The notes under the pieces: model-generated
What the model was told of the DNA's origin: nothing
The model's input: only the letters and a program-made list of their open reading frames with translations
Database searches by the model: none
In this document: piece after piece, positions 30,610 through 40,849 of the stretch
Layout: the number at the start of each line of letters is the position of its first letter
Numbering within the stretch: the first letter of the stretch is position 1
Translations under genes and position numbers: made by a program
DNA from: Canna indica
Taxonomy: Eukaryota; Streptophyta; Magnoliopsida; Zingiberales; Cannaceae
Assembly: GCA_034359265.1 (NCBI GenBank)
Contig: CP136895.1
Location: 7,256,501-7,320,500 of the forward strand
Reading direction: 5' to 3'
DNA length: 64,000 nucleotides

Positions 30610-31516
30610 CAACTGGGAAATTGCCTCATGAACTGGGCGGAATGGAGAGTAGTGCGTCGCTAATGATGAATGATGCGGGGAGAAAGTGAGGAAATTGAGT
30701 TGGGACTGAGACTTGTGAATGCGATACTTCATTTGCTGCATTATTGAAAGAGTTGGATCTTCATCCCAGAGTGGCACAGCAGAACTGATGCATTTCTTGC
30801 TTCTTTTGCTATTAGTCTTATTATTATCTGCAGTCAACAAAAGACTCATGCATGGAAATTTTATAATATTAAGGTATATTCTCTATATTTGCGAAGAGAT
30901 TTGGCTTTAGTTTGAACTTTATTGTGCTAATAATTAATCTTTGATATTGTGTGCCACTGGTTGTTTGGTTTATTGTATCCATCTTAAAGAAGATAAAGGA
31001 CAGTCTTCTTTATGACATGGTTGGTGACAGAACAGTAAAGATGGTGGGCCGTACTATTGTTCCTTTTGTCTCTAACTTTGGTGGTAAATTTTTTGCAAAT
31101 ATATTGATGCTCAAATTAAGATGCCGTATTAAAAAGTAATTACGCCCATGAATAAATGTCGCACTTCCTACCTCTCGAAATTATGGCAGGCAGTCATTTA
31201 ATTGACAACTTGGATTGAGCTGTTCTTACATTGAATTGCATACACTGTTCAGCACATAATTTAACTTTGATGCCATCCGCGAACCCACTTGCGCTCAAGT
31301 GATAATAACATAAGGGTATATTGCGATATGTTATCGGTAAGTCTTGGATTCGATCCTTTATTATAGAGCTAAACGTGCCTTATGCGTATATTGTCACGTG
31401 TATGTTTTGTAATTGTTATATTATAAAGTTACTTTTTTTATAAAAAAAACTTTGATGCCATCATACTTTGTGGCTATAGTACAATTATGGCTATAATGGG
31501 TGAGAGTAAGAAGACG
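30610..31516. other. Non-coding region downstream of the kinase gene
   Basis: No gene recognised. AT-rich with short unsupported frames. Confidence 0.5.
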
Positions 31517-32392
31517 TTGTTTGGTATGCAATAATTTATTGCATTATTGATAAAGTGATTTTTAAATATTTAGGATCCACACGTTATTATATTTGGTTCG
31601 AATATTTATTGATAATTTAAGTTACCTCGATAACCACGTTACTATCAAATGGAAGATGAGTACGTGGATTGTCATCTAATGGTAATCCTAAATCTCAATA
31701 TTGTTATTCTCTTTCATATATTTTTCTCCATGCAATGTGCCATCATATATGTTGTCACCAATATTTTAGTCGCCACAATCGTCGGACTCAATCACCACTG
31801 CCATCGACAGTCGCCACCACCACATCGTCCCAGCCATCATCACACACTCATCTTCTTCTCTCCCCTTTAGGTAACCCAAAATAAAAAACGTTGAATATCT
31901 CAATGCTTCAAAATCAAAGTATAACTTCGATTGAAGCAGGGGGCTTAGCTTGAAAATGCTTTGCCTAAAGTTGCTTCGCCTCGAAGCCCCATGTACTTTG
32001 AAATCGAAGCACAACAGCTCTTGTGAAGCACAAGAAAAATGGGAGGAGGAAAAAGAAGAGTTGAGAGGCGACGACAAGAGTGGCGAAGATGGGCTGACAG
32101 CGAGAGCGGCGAAGGTGGTCTGACAGAAAAACGACGAAGAGGGACTGACGGCAGGAGCGATGTAGCAAGTTGATGTTAAAGATGATGATTAGAGTTTGTA
32201 GAGGAAAGAAAGACGAAAGAATATTTTGATAAGATTTTTTTTTGTAAAATTAAAAAATACAAAATTATATTGCGCGTCATTTATGATTATCAAATATGTC
32301 AAATAAAAAATATTATATTATCGATAAATTGAATATAATAATTTATCTTATGATAATGTATATTATCATTATAATAATATGTATCAAACACA
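31517..32392. mobile_element. Possible TIR element (weak)
   Basis: Left end TTGTTTGGTATGCAATAATT and right end ATAATATGTATCAAACACAA are imperfect reverse complements. The interior is low-complexity on both strands (CCACCACCACATCG, GAAGAAGAG). No clear target duplication, so this is a suggestion only. Confidence 0.3.
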
Positions 32393-33100
32393 AGTTTAAG
32401 GAAAATGAATTACTCCAAATTTAAACTTTGCCGCTCGAACGTTGGATCGTTCATTTGACTCGAGGATTGCAGAGAGGGAATTAATGAGGAAGCCTCTGCT
32501 GCATGCCCGCATATGGGACGCATGTGAGAGGTCATGGCATTACTTCCCCACAGCAGTTGTCGACATTAAAATAATGGGCTCTCCATTAAAGAGGAGGCAA
32601 TGAGAGCAGAAGGACAGCGAAGGACTCTCGACAATAGCAATTAATACACTCTTCCAATGGCTTCTCATGATTAGTTCCAGTGCGGTTCATGTGCTCGTCA
32701 CGTGAAGAGAGGACAACCAGCAACTCAAGTCCCATAGCAGAATCCCCTGCTTCGCTTGGCAAACGCTTGACTCGGCAATGGCGGCATTCTAACTCTGGTT
32801 CAACGTGCGCGCGAGGAAGACGAGGACGTGGGGCGCATAACGTAGAAGGTTGCTACTTTGAAAACATGCATCCCCTCCACGCTTTACTTTAATTGCATGC
32901 TACTGTGACTTCTTGTAATTTTCTTCGTGCCCCCCTGCATGCTTTTCTGCTCAATTACTTTCTAATTTCTACCCTGCAACTGCAAGCAGCATCATTGCTT
33001 AGCTTTTAATACATCAAAAGCAATGCGTGCGTAGTCTGAAGTGTTGGTCCCCAATCTTGACTACCACAATTTAAGCAGACGGTCAATCTTCCATCACAAT
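32393..33100. other. Non-coding region
   Basis: No gene recognised. Several ATGCATG/GCATGC phrases occur at 32480-32950. Confidence 0.45.
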
Positions 33101-33239
33101 GAGATTAATACATTAAAAAATTATAAAATTTATAAAAATTTTACGTTCTATTCGTGATTTCAAATTTAATCGATAAATGCATAATTTTTAGTTTCGTTTA
33201 TGTCATCTACCAAATCGTGAGTATGTGATTTTCGAGTGG

Positions 33240-33620
33240 CCCCACAACACGTACGTACACCAATCCAACCTTGCCCTCCTCCCCCGCTCGATCCTTCTGC
33301 GCAGCCACTGTCGCAACCGCCCAATTCGACCTTGCCCACTCCATCTCCACCGATCTCCTCAAGCTCTCCGCTCCCTCCTTCGCTGATCGCTCCTTGGATG
33401 AGTCGCTCTCCCTCCTTGGTCGCCGCAAACTTCTTTCTTTTTTTCGCCTCTTCTTTCTCCTCTTTCTCACGCCATTGGAGACTCTCATCCAACTTCTGCG
33501 ATGATCTCCAGACAGAGTACAGTGACATCTTCAAGGTCAACCTCGAACATGAGGGAGACTGTGAGGAATTTGATCGAACATCTTGGTTATTTGAGAAGGC
33601 ACCAATCATATATATATAAT
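33240..33620. other. GC-rich segment of unknown origin inside the TIR element
   Basis: Open frames run on both strands (for example 33271-33504 and 33236-33619 on plus). The composition is exon-like compared with the AT-rich flanks. I cannot identify the parent gene; it is a candidate third captured fragment. Confidence 0.35.
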
Positions 33621-33770
33621 CTGGAGCTCAAATGAAAGCTTGAGGGTGGGAGGATCAAGGATGAGTACAAGTCAAATTTTCTTAAAGAAATTGCATCTAA
33701 TTGCTAGTCTTCTTCTTCTATTTTGCATGCAATTTAAGTCAACTTTCTTCTTTTTTACTTTTTTTTCTTT

Positions 33771-34269
33771 GGGTAAATATCTGAATACATCATGAACTTT
33801 GAATATTTTTTCATTTGTGACCAAATTCGAAATAATACCAAATTATATCCTGAACTTTGACATTGATCTCAATTATATCCTCTCGTCATCTCTTCGTCGT
33901 TTTCCCTGTTAACTGCATGACGTGGCATGCCCATGTGGAATAAAATATTATTATTTTTTATACATCATTAAAAAAAATTATTTTTTTTAAAAAAGAAAAA
34001 CCTTTATTTTAAAAAAAAATTATTTACCACGAGGAAGGATTTTTTTAAAAAATAATAATAATTTATTTTTAATGATATGTAAAAAATAATAATATTTTAT
34101 TCAACGTGGGCATGCCACGTCATGCAGTTAACGGAGATGACGACAGAGAGATGACAGGAAGCTATAATTGAGATCAATGTCAAAGTTCAGGATATAATTT
34201 GGTATTATTTCAGATTTGGTCACAAATGAGAAAATATCCAAAATTCAGAATATATTTTGGTATTTATCC
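33771..34269. mobile_element. Foldback MITE nested in the TIR element (499 bp)
   Basis: The left end GGGTAAATATCTGAATAC and the reverse complement of the right end GGATAAATACCAAAATA begin two arms that stay paired almost to the centre (ATGACGTGGCATGCCCA, GACATTGATCTCAATTATA). The centre is a poly-A/T stretch. No coding capacity. Confidence 0.8.
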
Positions 34270-34353
34270 TTTTTCTTTTAATTTTGTTGTCTTCTTCTCC
34301 AACGTCCAATTCTCTCTCTCTCTCCTCTGTTTTTTTGCTACTTGAGCTCGATA

Positions 34354-34488
34354 ATGAAGGATTTCCTCGACGCAACTCCCCACAGTCACGACCTCAGTTG
34401 GAGTCCGGTCACCAATATCTGCAGCAATTGGATCGGCGTCACCTACGCCGCCGATGGCTCCCACGTCATCGTCGTAGCAATTGAAGAG
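34354..34488 (+). pseudogene. Captured LRR receptor-kinase N-terminal fragment (LRRNT)
   Basis: The frame reads MKDFLDATPHSHDLSWSPV, then NICSNWIGVTYAADGSHVIV, the N-terminal leucine-rich-repeat cap (LRRNT_2) that precedes the LRRs in LRR receptor-like kinases of the At5g58300 type. The second Cys of the usual pair is replaced by Tyr (VTY). Homology stops after about 45 residues and neither the LRRs nor the kinase follow. It is a captured exon piece, not a gene. Confidence 0.65.
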
Positions 34489-34532
34489 AGAGATCTTGTT
34501 GACGATGAAAACACTATCTTGTTTGTTATCTA

Positions 34533-35000
34533 ACTTGGAGGGCAGCCAGATCTGCAGTTGATGGTGATGGAACCGGCGTCGTCGCCGTCGCCTGTCTTGA
34601 GTACGATATCCTTGTGGTACATCTCCTTGCGGTGCTCATTCCTCACGGCGACTCCACCGATCTCGCCGAAGTTGGCCGAAACATTGAAGCTTGCTTCGTA
34701 CTTTGCAGTGTCGGCCGACTGCCCCACTTGCCTTACCAGGGTCAAGCTCGATGCTGACGAGCTCGAGCTGGAGCGATTTGATGAGCAAATCGCCGATGTC
34801 GTCGAGCCCATGCGTGACGCTGAGGTGCGCGAAGACCCCACCGACAGCCAGCTATACGCTGACGACAGCCTTTACAGTCACCGGCTGCCTCTTGCAGCTG
34901 ACCACCTGCGCTAGCACAGCCTCCTCGAGCGTGCAGTAGATCTGCCGCCGCCGCCTCGAGGCGGCGAGATAGATGGTGGCCATCGAGGTGGACAGCGGTA
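34533..35000 (-). pseudogene. Captured lipoxygenase fragment (PLAT/LH2 domain, 13-LOX type)
   Basis: On the minus strand, three frames contain consecutive parts of the start of a plant lipoxygenase: a possible transit-peptide end and VTVKAVVSV, then GLDDIGDLLIKSLQLELVS, then AKYEASFNVSANFGEIGGVA and NEHRKEMYHKDIVLK. These are hallmark PLAT-domain phrases of plastid type-2 lipoxygenases. Frameshifts separate the parts, and the catalytic iron-binding domain is absent. It is divergently oriented to the LRRNT fragment, so the two were captured from different loci. Confidence 0.72.
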
Positions 35001-35319
35001 GCGCCGGGTAGTGGTCAGTCAACTCTTTGGGATGGAGGAGGAGGACGAGAAGAAGAAAAAGAGGAAATGAGAAAAAGATGACAGCAGCTCGAAGGAAGAA
35101 AAGAATAGAGAGAAAAAATATGGGGTCATCAGCCACGTATGAAGCCGGCATCCATGCAAGCGTCTTTTACCTCCCACATCAGCTAAGTTGAGACGACGCG
35201 TGACGATTTGGTAGATGACATAAACGGAAGTAAATGTTGTACATTTACAGACTAAATTTAAAATCACGAGTAGAACATAAAATTTTTACAAATCTTGTAA
35301 TTTTTTAATCTATTATCCC

Positions 35320-35779
35320 ATATAATTTTTAAGAAACTACGTAGTTATTTCTACAAAATTAAGAATAATAGATAGTAGGATCGACCATAATTTATAACAT
35401 GAATGAAAAATCAAAACAACTTTCCAGCATAATTACCAAATATAGACTTATATGAAAATTGTCACCATAGTAAATCTGGTGAAAATTTTACTTACCAAGT
35501 GATACATAATAGTCACTCATCTCAAAATGGATTTATTTATCGGCTCTGTTTGGTTAGCAAAATTAAATCTATTTGTATGATTTCAATTTCACTAAAAGTA
35601 AAACCGTTTATGAGAATATGTTTGGTTCGACCTCATGAAACTAAATTGAAATTGAAGTAAAAACGAGTTCCAAGGAACTAGTTTTCTTAAGAAAAATGAA
35701 AAAGCCAAAATTTATCTTTTTATAATTTTGAGATTGTCGATTTTAATATTAAAATTCAATGGAAAAATTATAATTATAA
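35320..35779. other. Non-coding region
   Basis: AT-rich sequence with TGTTTGGTTNG phrases at about 35547 and 35620 that may be ends of small TIR elements; no gene. Confidence 0.4.
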
Positions 35780-36123
35780 ATAGATTGGGTTAGCACCTTT
35801 GGGTTCGGTCGGATCATGCCCAGAAGCACCCACACACACTGGGATCAACCTTGATCCAATTAATTTGAGAAACATCCCTACGAGATTACCCAGCGGCATC
35901 ATTGTCAATCTACCCTCATCCTGCAATATAAACATGACACACCTCAGATACCGTATATTCAAATTTCTATTATCTTCACCTCGAGCATATTTGACTTGAG
36001 CGTCAGAGTGTCTTTTGCAGGTCCTCTCATTGGAGTTGCACCGGGCCGGACCGCATCGCTCCGACTTCATGCAAGAACATTTGGCACCCATCGCGGGGCC
36101 GGGTAAATTTTACTTGTCTGGCA

Positions 36124-36531
36124 ATGGTTAGTACCCGGAGTCAGGCGAACGCCACCACATGTAGGCAGCACCCTAGCAACGACGTTCCCCCGCTACCTGG
36201 AGATGTTGAAATAGTGAGGAGTGACGCTCTGACACCAACCAATCTCTCACCAGAAGAATCTCAACATCTGATAAACAACCTTCGGGCGGAGAACCGACGG
36301 TTAGCAGCCCAGGTTGAGATGTTGACACGGTCCCGAGAACAACGATCGGCCAAACACGAGCGCCATTACTCAGAACACGAAGAAGACAACCACTTGGAAA
36401 GGAGGAGACTAGTTTCCACCCTTTTGAACGAGGTCTACCACACACATCATCAGAGAGAAGAGGACACTAGAGTCACAGAGGCCATCCTCCTCTCACTATC
36501 GATTCAGAATCTTTCGTCGAGCACATCATAA
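36124..36531 (+). pseudogene. Gypsy gag N-terminal part
   Basis: The 135-residue frame starts MVSTRSQANA and includes an EESQHLINNLRAENRRLAAQ coiled coil and a charged stretch, as in plant gypsy gag starts. A stop follows; the next part of gag appears in another frame as MAIFRSMMLLNGATNP at 36609-36656, where the LTR-like insertion interrupts it. Confidence 0.65.
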
Positions 36532-36656
36532 CAGTCTGTCTTCCCCCCAAATTCAAACTATCAACCACACTCTAGCCCTACAACGACACGAGTGATCCAA
36601 CCACACACATGGCGATATTCAGGTCCATGATGCTCCTCAACGGAGCAACCAATCCC

Positions 36657-38264
36657 TGTTGGCCTAAAATTTTCAACCTTGGTCTTAATCACGGTTTTGA
36701 TGATAACAAATATGGAATTAATGATTTCGTGGAGAAATATTTTCAGGTTTGGTTTGCGGGCGACGTCCCGATTGGAAAAATTAGAGAAATCGTCAAGGAC
36801 GCTCATTAACGCTCGGGATTCATCGGGAAGGTTGATGCTAGGTCTAGAGTTTCTAGATTATATGTATATCGTCTATATGATGCAAAGAAATCCGAACCTT
36901 AAAATATGAAAACTCGAAAAATCTGAAAACAACCTAATAATTCTCTAAGCCTAGGGATCTCATTGGAGGGCTACATGATTTAGACTTTTTCTTGGCACCA
37001 AAAGTCCCAATAATTGTTCCTTAGGTAAAAACAAGTTAAAGACATATTTTAAAGAAATTTTGGAAACCTTTAACCTATTCATATTTGACACGAAAGATTA
37101 TAAAATTTCTAATTTTCGCAAATTTGTACTATACCCCAAAAGTTAGATTTTTATTCTTAAGAATTTTGATTTTTTAGATATTTTTATTGAATCCAAATTA
37201 GAGGTAATCCTCATTTAACATTTATGTTTTAAAGTTACTAACTTAAAGTTAAGAAATATTAAATAAGACTTGTGAAGAATCAGCGAACCAAAAAAATCAA
37301 CAAACTGACAAAACTGCCAGTTATCGATAGAATCTCGGCCGATCCTCGGTCGATCGACGATTGCCCGAGGATCGACTGAAAGGGTTCTAGAAAGTTTTTA
37401 GAACATGTTTGGCTTACCTTCGATCAAATCTCGACCGCCCGAGGGTTGCCCGACGGTCTATTAAAAGCCCCAACGGATCATTTTGAGCCACTATCTTTGG
37501 GATCTTTATAAATAGACCCTAAACTTGCCTTCCCAGCTACGTAATGCTTCATTGAGACAATCCTTCACCTTTGCTATGCTTTCTTGAGCCTTTCTTTGAG
37601 CAAACCCTAGTTTCATAATAAAACCTTGATTTGGCTTTCATCCTTCATTGATTCATCATCAAAAGATATCAAGAGGACTAGGGATCTTGTGTTGGAGCTA
37701 AGTATAAGTTGCTTTGTTTATTTTCTCCATTACTTTTATATTTTTGTAGCTTATTTCATTGTATTTAAGTTTGTGTTAGACCTAGAGTGTAGGTCTTGAA
37801 ATTTGATGATAGCCTTGGTGTTTGAGGCTTAAATCCACCGGTGTAAACTTAGTTTGCTAGGATTAATGACCGTTGTCTCTTTGGGTTGAGGTGAAAGAGT
37901 GCTCTTGGTAGGAAGGCGAAGACTTCCGAGTGTGGAAGTGCCTTCGGTGTGAGAGCGGAGACTCTTCGGGTAAAAGGTCCTCATTTTAAGGGAAATGATA
38001 TAATCTAGTAAAATTAATTAAGTTTGGAAATCTTAAGTGGGATGCTTAAGTAGTGGAGTTGGCATTGGGGCCGAACCACTATAAATCATTGTGTTTGTAT
38101 TATCTCTCTTGTGTTTGCTTAATTACCTTATTAATTGTTTCCGCTCGTTGATTGAAATAGAGAATTGCCCAAGAAATCAAGAATTGATTAAAATCGAAAT
38201 TAGGCTAAAGATTTTAGTGAACACACTATTCACCCCCTCTTTATTGTAAGTTATTCGACTTACA
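36657..38264 (+). mobile_element. Probable solo LTR inserted in gypsy gag (about 1.6 kb)
   Basis: The insert starts TGTTGGCCTAAAATTTTC and ends TTATTCGACTTACA. It contains a TTTATAAATAG promoter box (37505-37515) and a CACCCCCTCTTTATTG tail of the kind found at the end of long copia LTRs. The gag frame before it (GATNP) and after it (KAALPWFSSLP) belong together with a few codons missing, and no 5 bp duplication is seen (ATCCC versus AGGCC). So it may be a solo LTR with a small deletion, or its edges may be slightly off. Confidence 0.5.
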
Positions 38265-38990
38265 AGGCCGCACTACCGTGGTTCTCTTCCCTTCCACCAA
38301 GGTTTATACACACCTTCGAGAAGCTCTCCCACGCCTTCACCAGCTAGTTCTTCTCATCACAAATCTACTCCAAAATCGAAGACGCCCCACTACATCAAGC
38401 AAGGGCAACATGAGTTGTTAAGGGACTACATGAAGAGATTCCAGGCCACAACCATGGAGACCCTGAACCTTGACCCACACGTCGAGTTATTTTCCATCAA
38501 GCACAGGTTGAAGCTTAGACACTTCGTAGATCAGATCGCCCTAGCAAAGTTTAAGGACATGACCTAGTTTAGGGAGAAAGCCATGAACCATATAGAGATG
38601 GAAGAACTTCGAGAACCCAGAAAGGCTGACAGGCAGAGCGTTAAAGATGTTGCCGAAGACAAGAAATTCAAAAGGCCCCAACAGGAAGGGCGACGATAGA
38701 GACCATCGCAACTAAGACCACGACAGGAGAGGGAGGCTACCCTACCGACCTATCCCCAGGTTCGACAAGTACACTCCTCTAAACACCAAGCGAGATATCA
38801 TCCTTCAGGAGATCGATTATCTGCAGTTGCTTAGACCTCCCAGCAGTCTAGAGAGGCCAAAACTCTAATCTAATATCGACAATAGCAAAAGGTACGAGTT
38901 CCACCGAACCTATGGACACACCATCGAGGAGTGTTTGGTGCTTCAGGATCAAATCGATCACCTAATCAGAGAAGGCCGCCTTGACCGCTA
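38265..38990 (+). pseudogene. Gypsy gag middle and nucleocapsid region
   Basis: Broken frames contain KAALPWFSSLP, FIHTFEKLSHAF, HELLRDYMKRFQATTMETLN and, further on, FHRTYGHTIEECLVLQDQI, which match the retrotransposon gag domain and the stretch before the zinc knuckle in plant gypsy elements. Several stops and frameshifts make it non-functional. Confidence 0.65.
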
Positions 38991-39139
38991 CATCTGTCGC
39001 AGACAAAGTCGCGACCAAGACTGACAAAACTACTACCACAAATGCCAAAGTCGGAGTAGGACACGACACCATGCGACACGACAAGCAATCATGATGACCG
39101 TAGAGCTGAGCAGTCGAACATCGAAAACCATGGAGTCAT

Positions 39140-39331
39140 TAGAGGTGGGAATGGGCTGGGCCCGACCCGACTATGGGTCATGCTTGACCCGGCCTGACTC
39201 TGGGCCGGGCCGGGCACAACCCGCATGTGCCCAAGGGACGGGTTGGGCTCACCCCCTGGGCACGTGGGCCAGGCACGACTTAAAGGTGGCTAGGCTTGGG
39301 TCGGCCTAGGCACAGGCCATTGCCACCTCTA
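39140..39331. mobile_element. hAT-type non-autonomous element (192 bp)
   Basis: Perfect 9 bp ends TAGAGGTGG and CCACCTCTA; flanking octamers GGAGTCAT (39132-39139) and TGAGTCAT (39332-39339) match at 7 of 8. The interior is very GC-rich (GGGCCGGGCC) without coding capacity. It is inserted in the gypsy remnant. Confidence 0.75.
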
Positions 39332-39489
39332 TGAGTCATCGACTATATAGCGAGTGGATTCACCGAAGGAGGTGAGACGAGCTTAGCTAGAACGGAATCA
39401 CTCTAAGCCGCCATCATGACAATCGAAGATGCAACTCGTCCACAAATATCGCGCGCGCCTACCCTGGTAATATTTTTTTATGAAACTGA

Positions 39490-39700
39490 CTTCTAAGGAA
39501 TTGATAGAAATTTGCATGACCCAATTGTTATCTTTGTAATCGCTTGTGATTTCATTGTCAAGAAAGTCGTAGTAGACCAGGAGAGCTCAGTCGATGCCCT
39601 ATACTATTCGACACTCGAAAAGATGCGCATCAGCGAAATTTCACTCCATCCTTACCATGAAGACCTCATTGGATTCTCAGGAATTGAGCAAACACATGGT
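39490..39700 (+). pseudogene. Gypsy aspartic protease remnant
   Basis: The frame contains HDPIVIFVIACDFIVKKVVV followed by DQESSVDALYYSTLEKM, the retropepsin region. The usual Asp-x-Gly-Ser triad appears as Asp-Gln-Glu-Ser, so the glycine is lost. Homology ends at about 39700. Confidence 0.6.
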
Positions 39701-39780
39701 GATATATGTGTTCAAAAATACATATATAAGCAGTTAAATAGAAATTGCCAATATAACTTTAATTATATAAATGAATAAAT

Positions 39781-40097
39781 TTGGCAGGAATTTGCATATA
39801 TTATAAAAAAATTATGATTTTAACAAATACTATAAAATATTTATGATTTTACCAATAAATAATTAAATCATAAAAAATTTATAATTTTCTCAAAAAATTT
39901 AATATTACAATTTTCTTTTTCATGCATTATTCAATCCCAATCAACCATTCCAAGTCGACTCCTCAGTAGGACAGACGACCAATGTTCTGACACTATATAG
40001 CATATTTTACTAAAATCTTTAGAATAGTATACTCATCGTAAATCAAACTAATAATACACTATGTATCATCATTAATTAGATATAATTCTAATAGTAT
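39781..40097. other. Non-coding region between gypsy remnant and element B
   Basis: Strongly AT-rich, no gene. The last three bases before element B, AGT (40098-40100), form its target duplication. Confidence 0.5.
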
Positions 40098-40119
40098 AGT
40101 CACTATTGGAATAACAAGC

Positions 40120-40562
40120 ATCAGCAACTACTCCAACCGTTGCTGAAAGCCATCAGCAACGACGTGCAACGGCCCGGCCCGTTGCAATGCAGCAGTGGCA
40201 AAAAATCGTGTTGCTGATAACTTAGCCATGGATCAACAACGATCAGAGCGACCGTTGCTAATAACATTATCACCAACGGTTCTGCTATGGGTCAGTGTCG
40301 TTGTTGCTATGCTTATCAACAACGACTATGTAACGACGCACAACTGTTGCTGATATTAGTATCAGCAACGGTTCTACCACGACTACAGGGCTGTTGTAGA
40401 TATATACATCAGCAACAGCCAGGTTATCGTGGCAAGACCGTTAGTGAAAGCCCGTTGCTAAGCCGTTGTTGTAGCAATGACTTTGAGGTTGCGGCCCAAA
40501 AAATACGATACACTTTCAGTAATGACTTTCCCACGGACAACCGTGGGAAAGCCGTTGCTGAT
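40120..40562 (-). repeat. 3' terminal palindrome array, element B
   Basis: GCAACGG/CCGTTGC-type palindromes are degenerated by many substitutions but still recognisable. The inner end (CCCACGGACAACCGTGGG) matches the start of the 3' array in element A. Confidence 0.8.
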
Positions 40563-40849
40563 GATGTTAACTTGTAACTGAAAAGTTTTAAATTTTCTAA
40601 TTTCCATTAATACATTGATACATTTAACCTGATACATAACTCACACACTCATACATACATCCATTCACATACACATCATAAATACACCCAGATATACATC
40701 AAAACAATTATACTTATATTTATAATTATCCACAATCATATAAAAACTATTCAAATTTAAAACTATCGTAACAATATCCAAACAAAACAAGTCAATCAAG
40801 TAGTATCCAAATAACAAAGTCAATATCCAAACAAAATAATAAACCTTAC

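Larger units (their letters stand above)
33101..35319. mobile_element. TIR-flanked element carrying host gene fragments (Pack-MULE-like)
   Basis: About 120 bp terminal inverted repeats (33101-33221 and 35200-35319) share TTTATGTCATCTACCAAATC, CGTGATTT and ATTAAAAAATTA; outer bases read GAGATTAATA and GGGATAATAG. Between them lie GC-rich segments recognisable as parts of unrelated genes: an LRR receptor kinase N-terminus (plus strand) and a lipoxygenase PLAT domain (minus strand), plus a third unidentified piece. Long TIRs plus captured fragments are the signature of Pack-MULEs. No matching 9 bp target duplication is visible, so the superfamily is uncertain. A separate foldback element is nested inside. 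Confidence 0.65.
35780..39780 (+). mobile_element. Degraded Ty3/gypsy retrotransposon
   Basis: From left to right: the tail of an LTR (about 35780-36040, with TTGACTTGAGCGTCAGAGTG near its end), a leader with GGCACCCATCGCGGGGCCGG, a gag start (36124), an LTR-like insertion (36657-38264), the middle of gag (38265-38990), a hAT-type insertion (39140-39331) and a protease remnant (about 39490-39700). Reverse transcriptase, integrase and the other LTR are missing. Boundaries are approximate. Confidence 0.7.

Noticed and set aside
34558..34914. 118-residue plus-strand frame
   Set aside because: It is antisense to the lipoxygenase fragment, which has the recognisable PLAT phrases.
33101..35319. 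9 bp target duplication proving a Mutator-like element
   Set aside because: The flanking nonamers (CATCACAAT and ATATAATTT) do not match, so the superfamily was left open.
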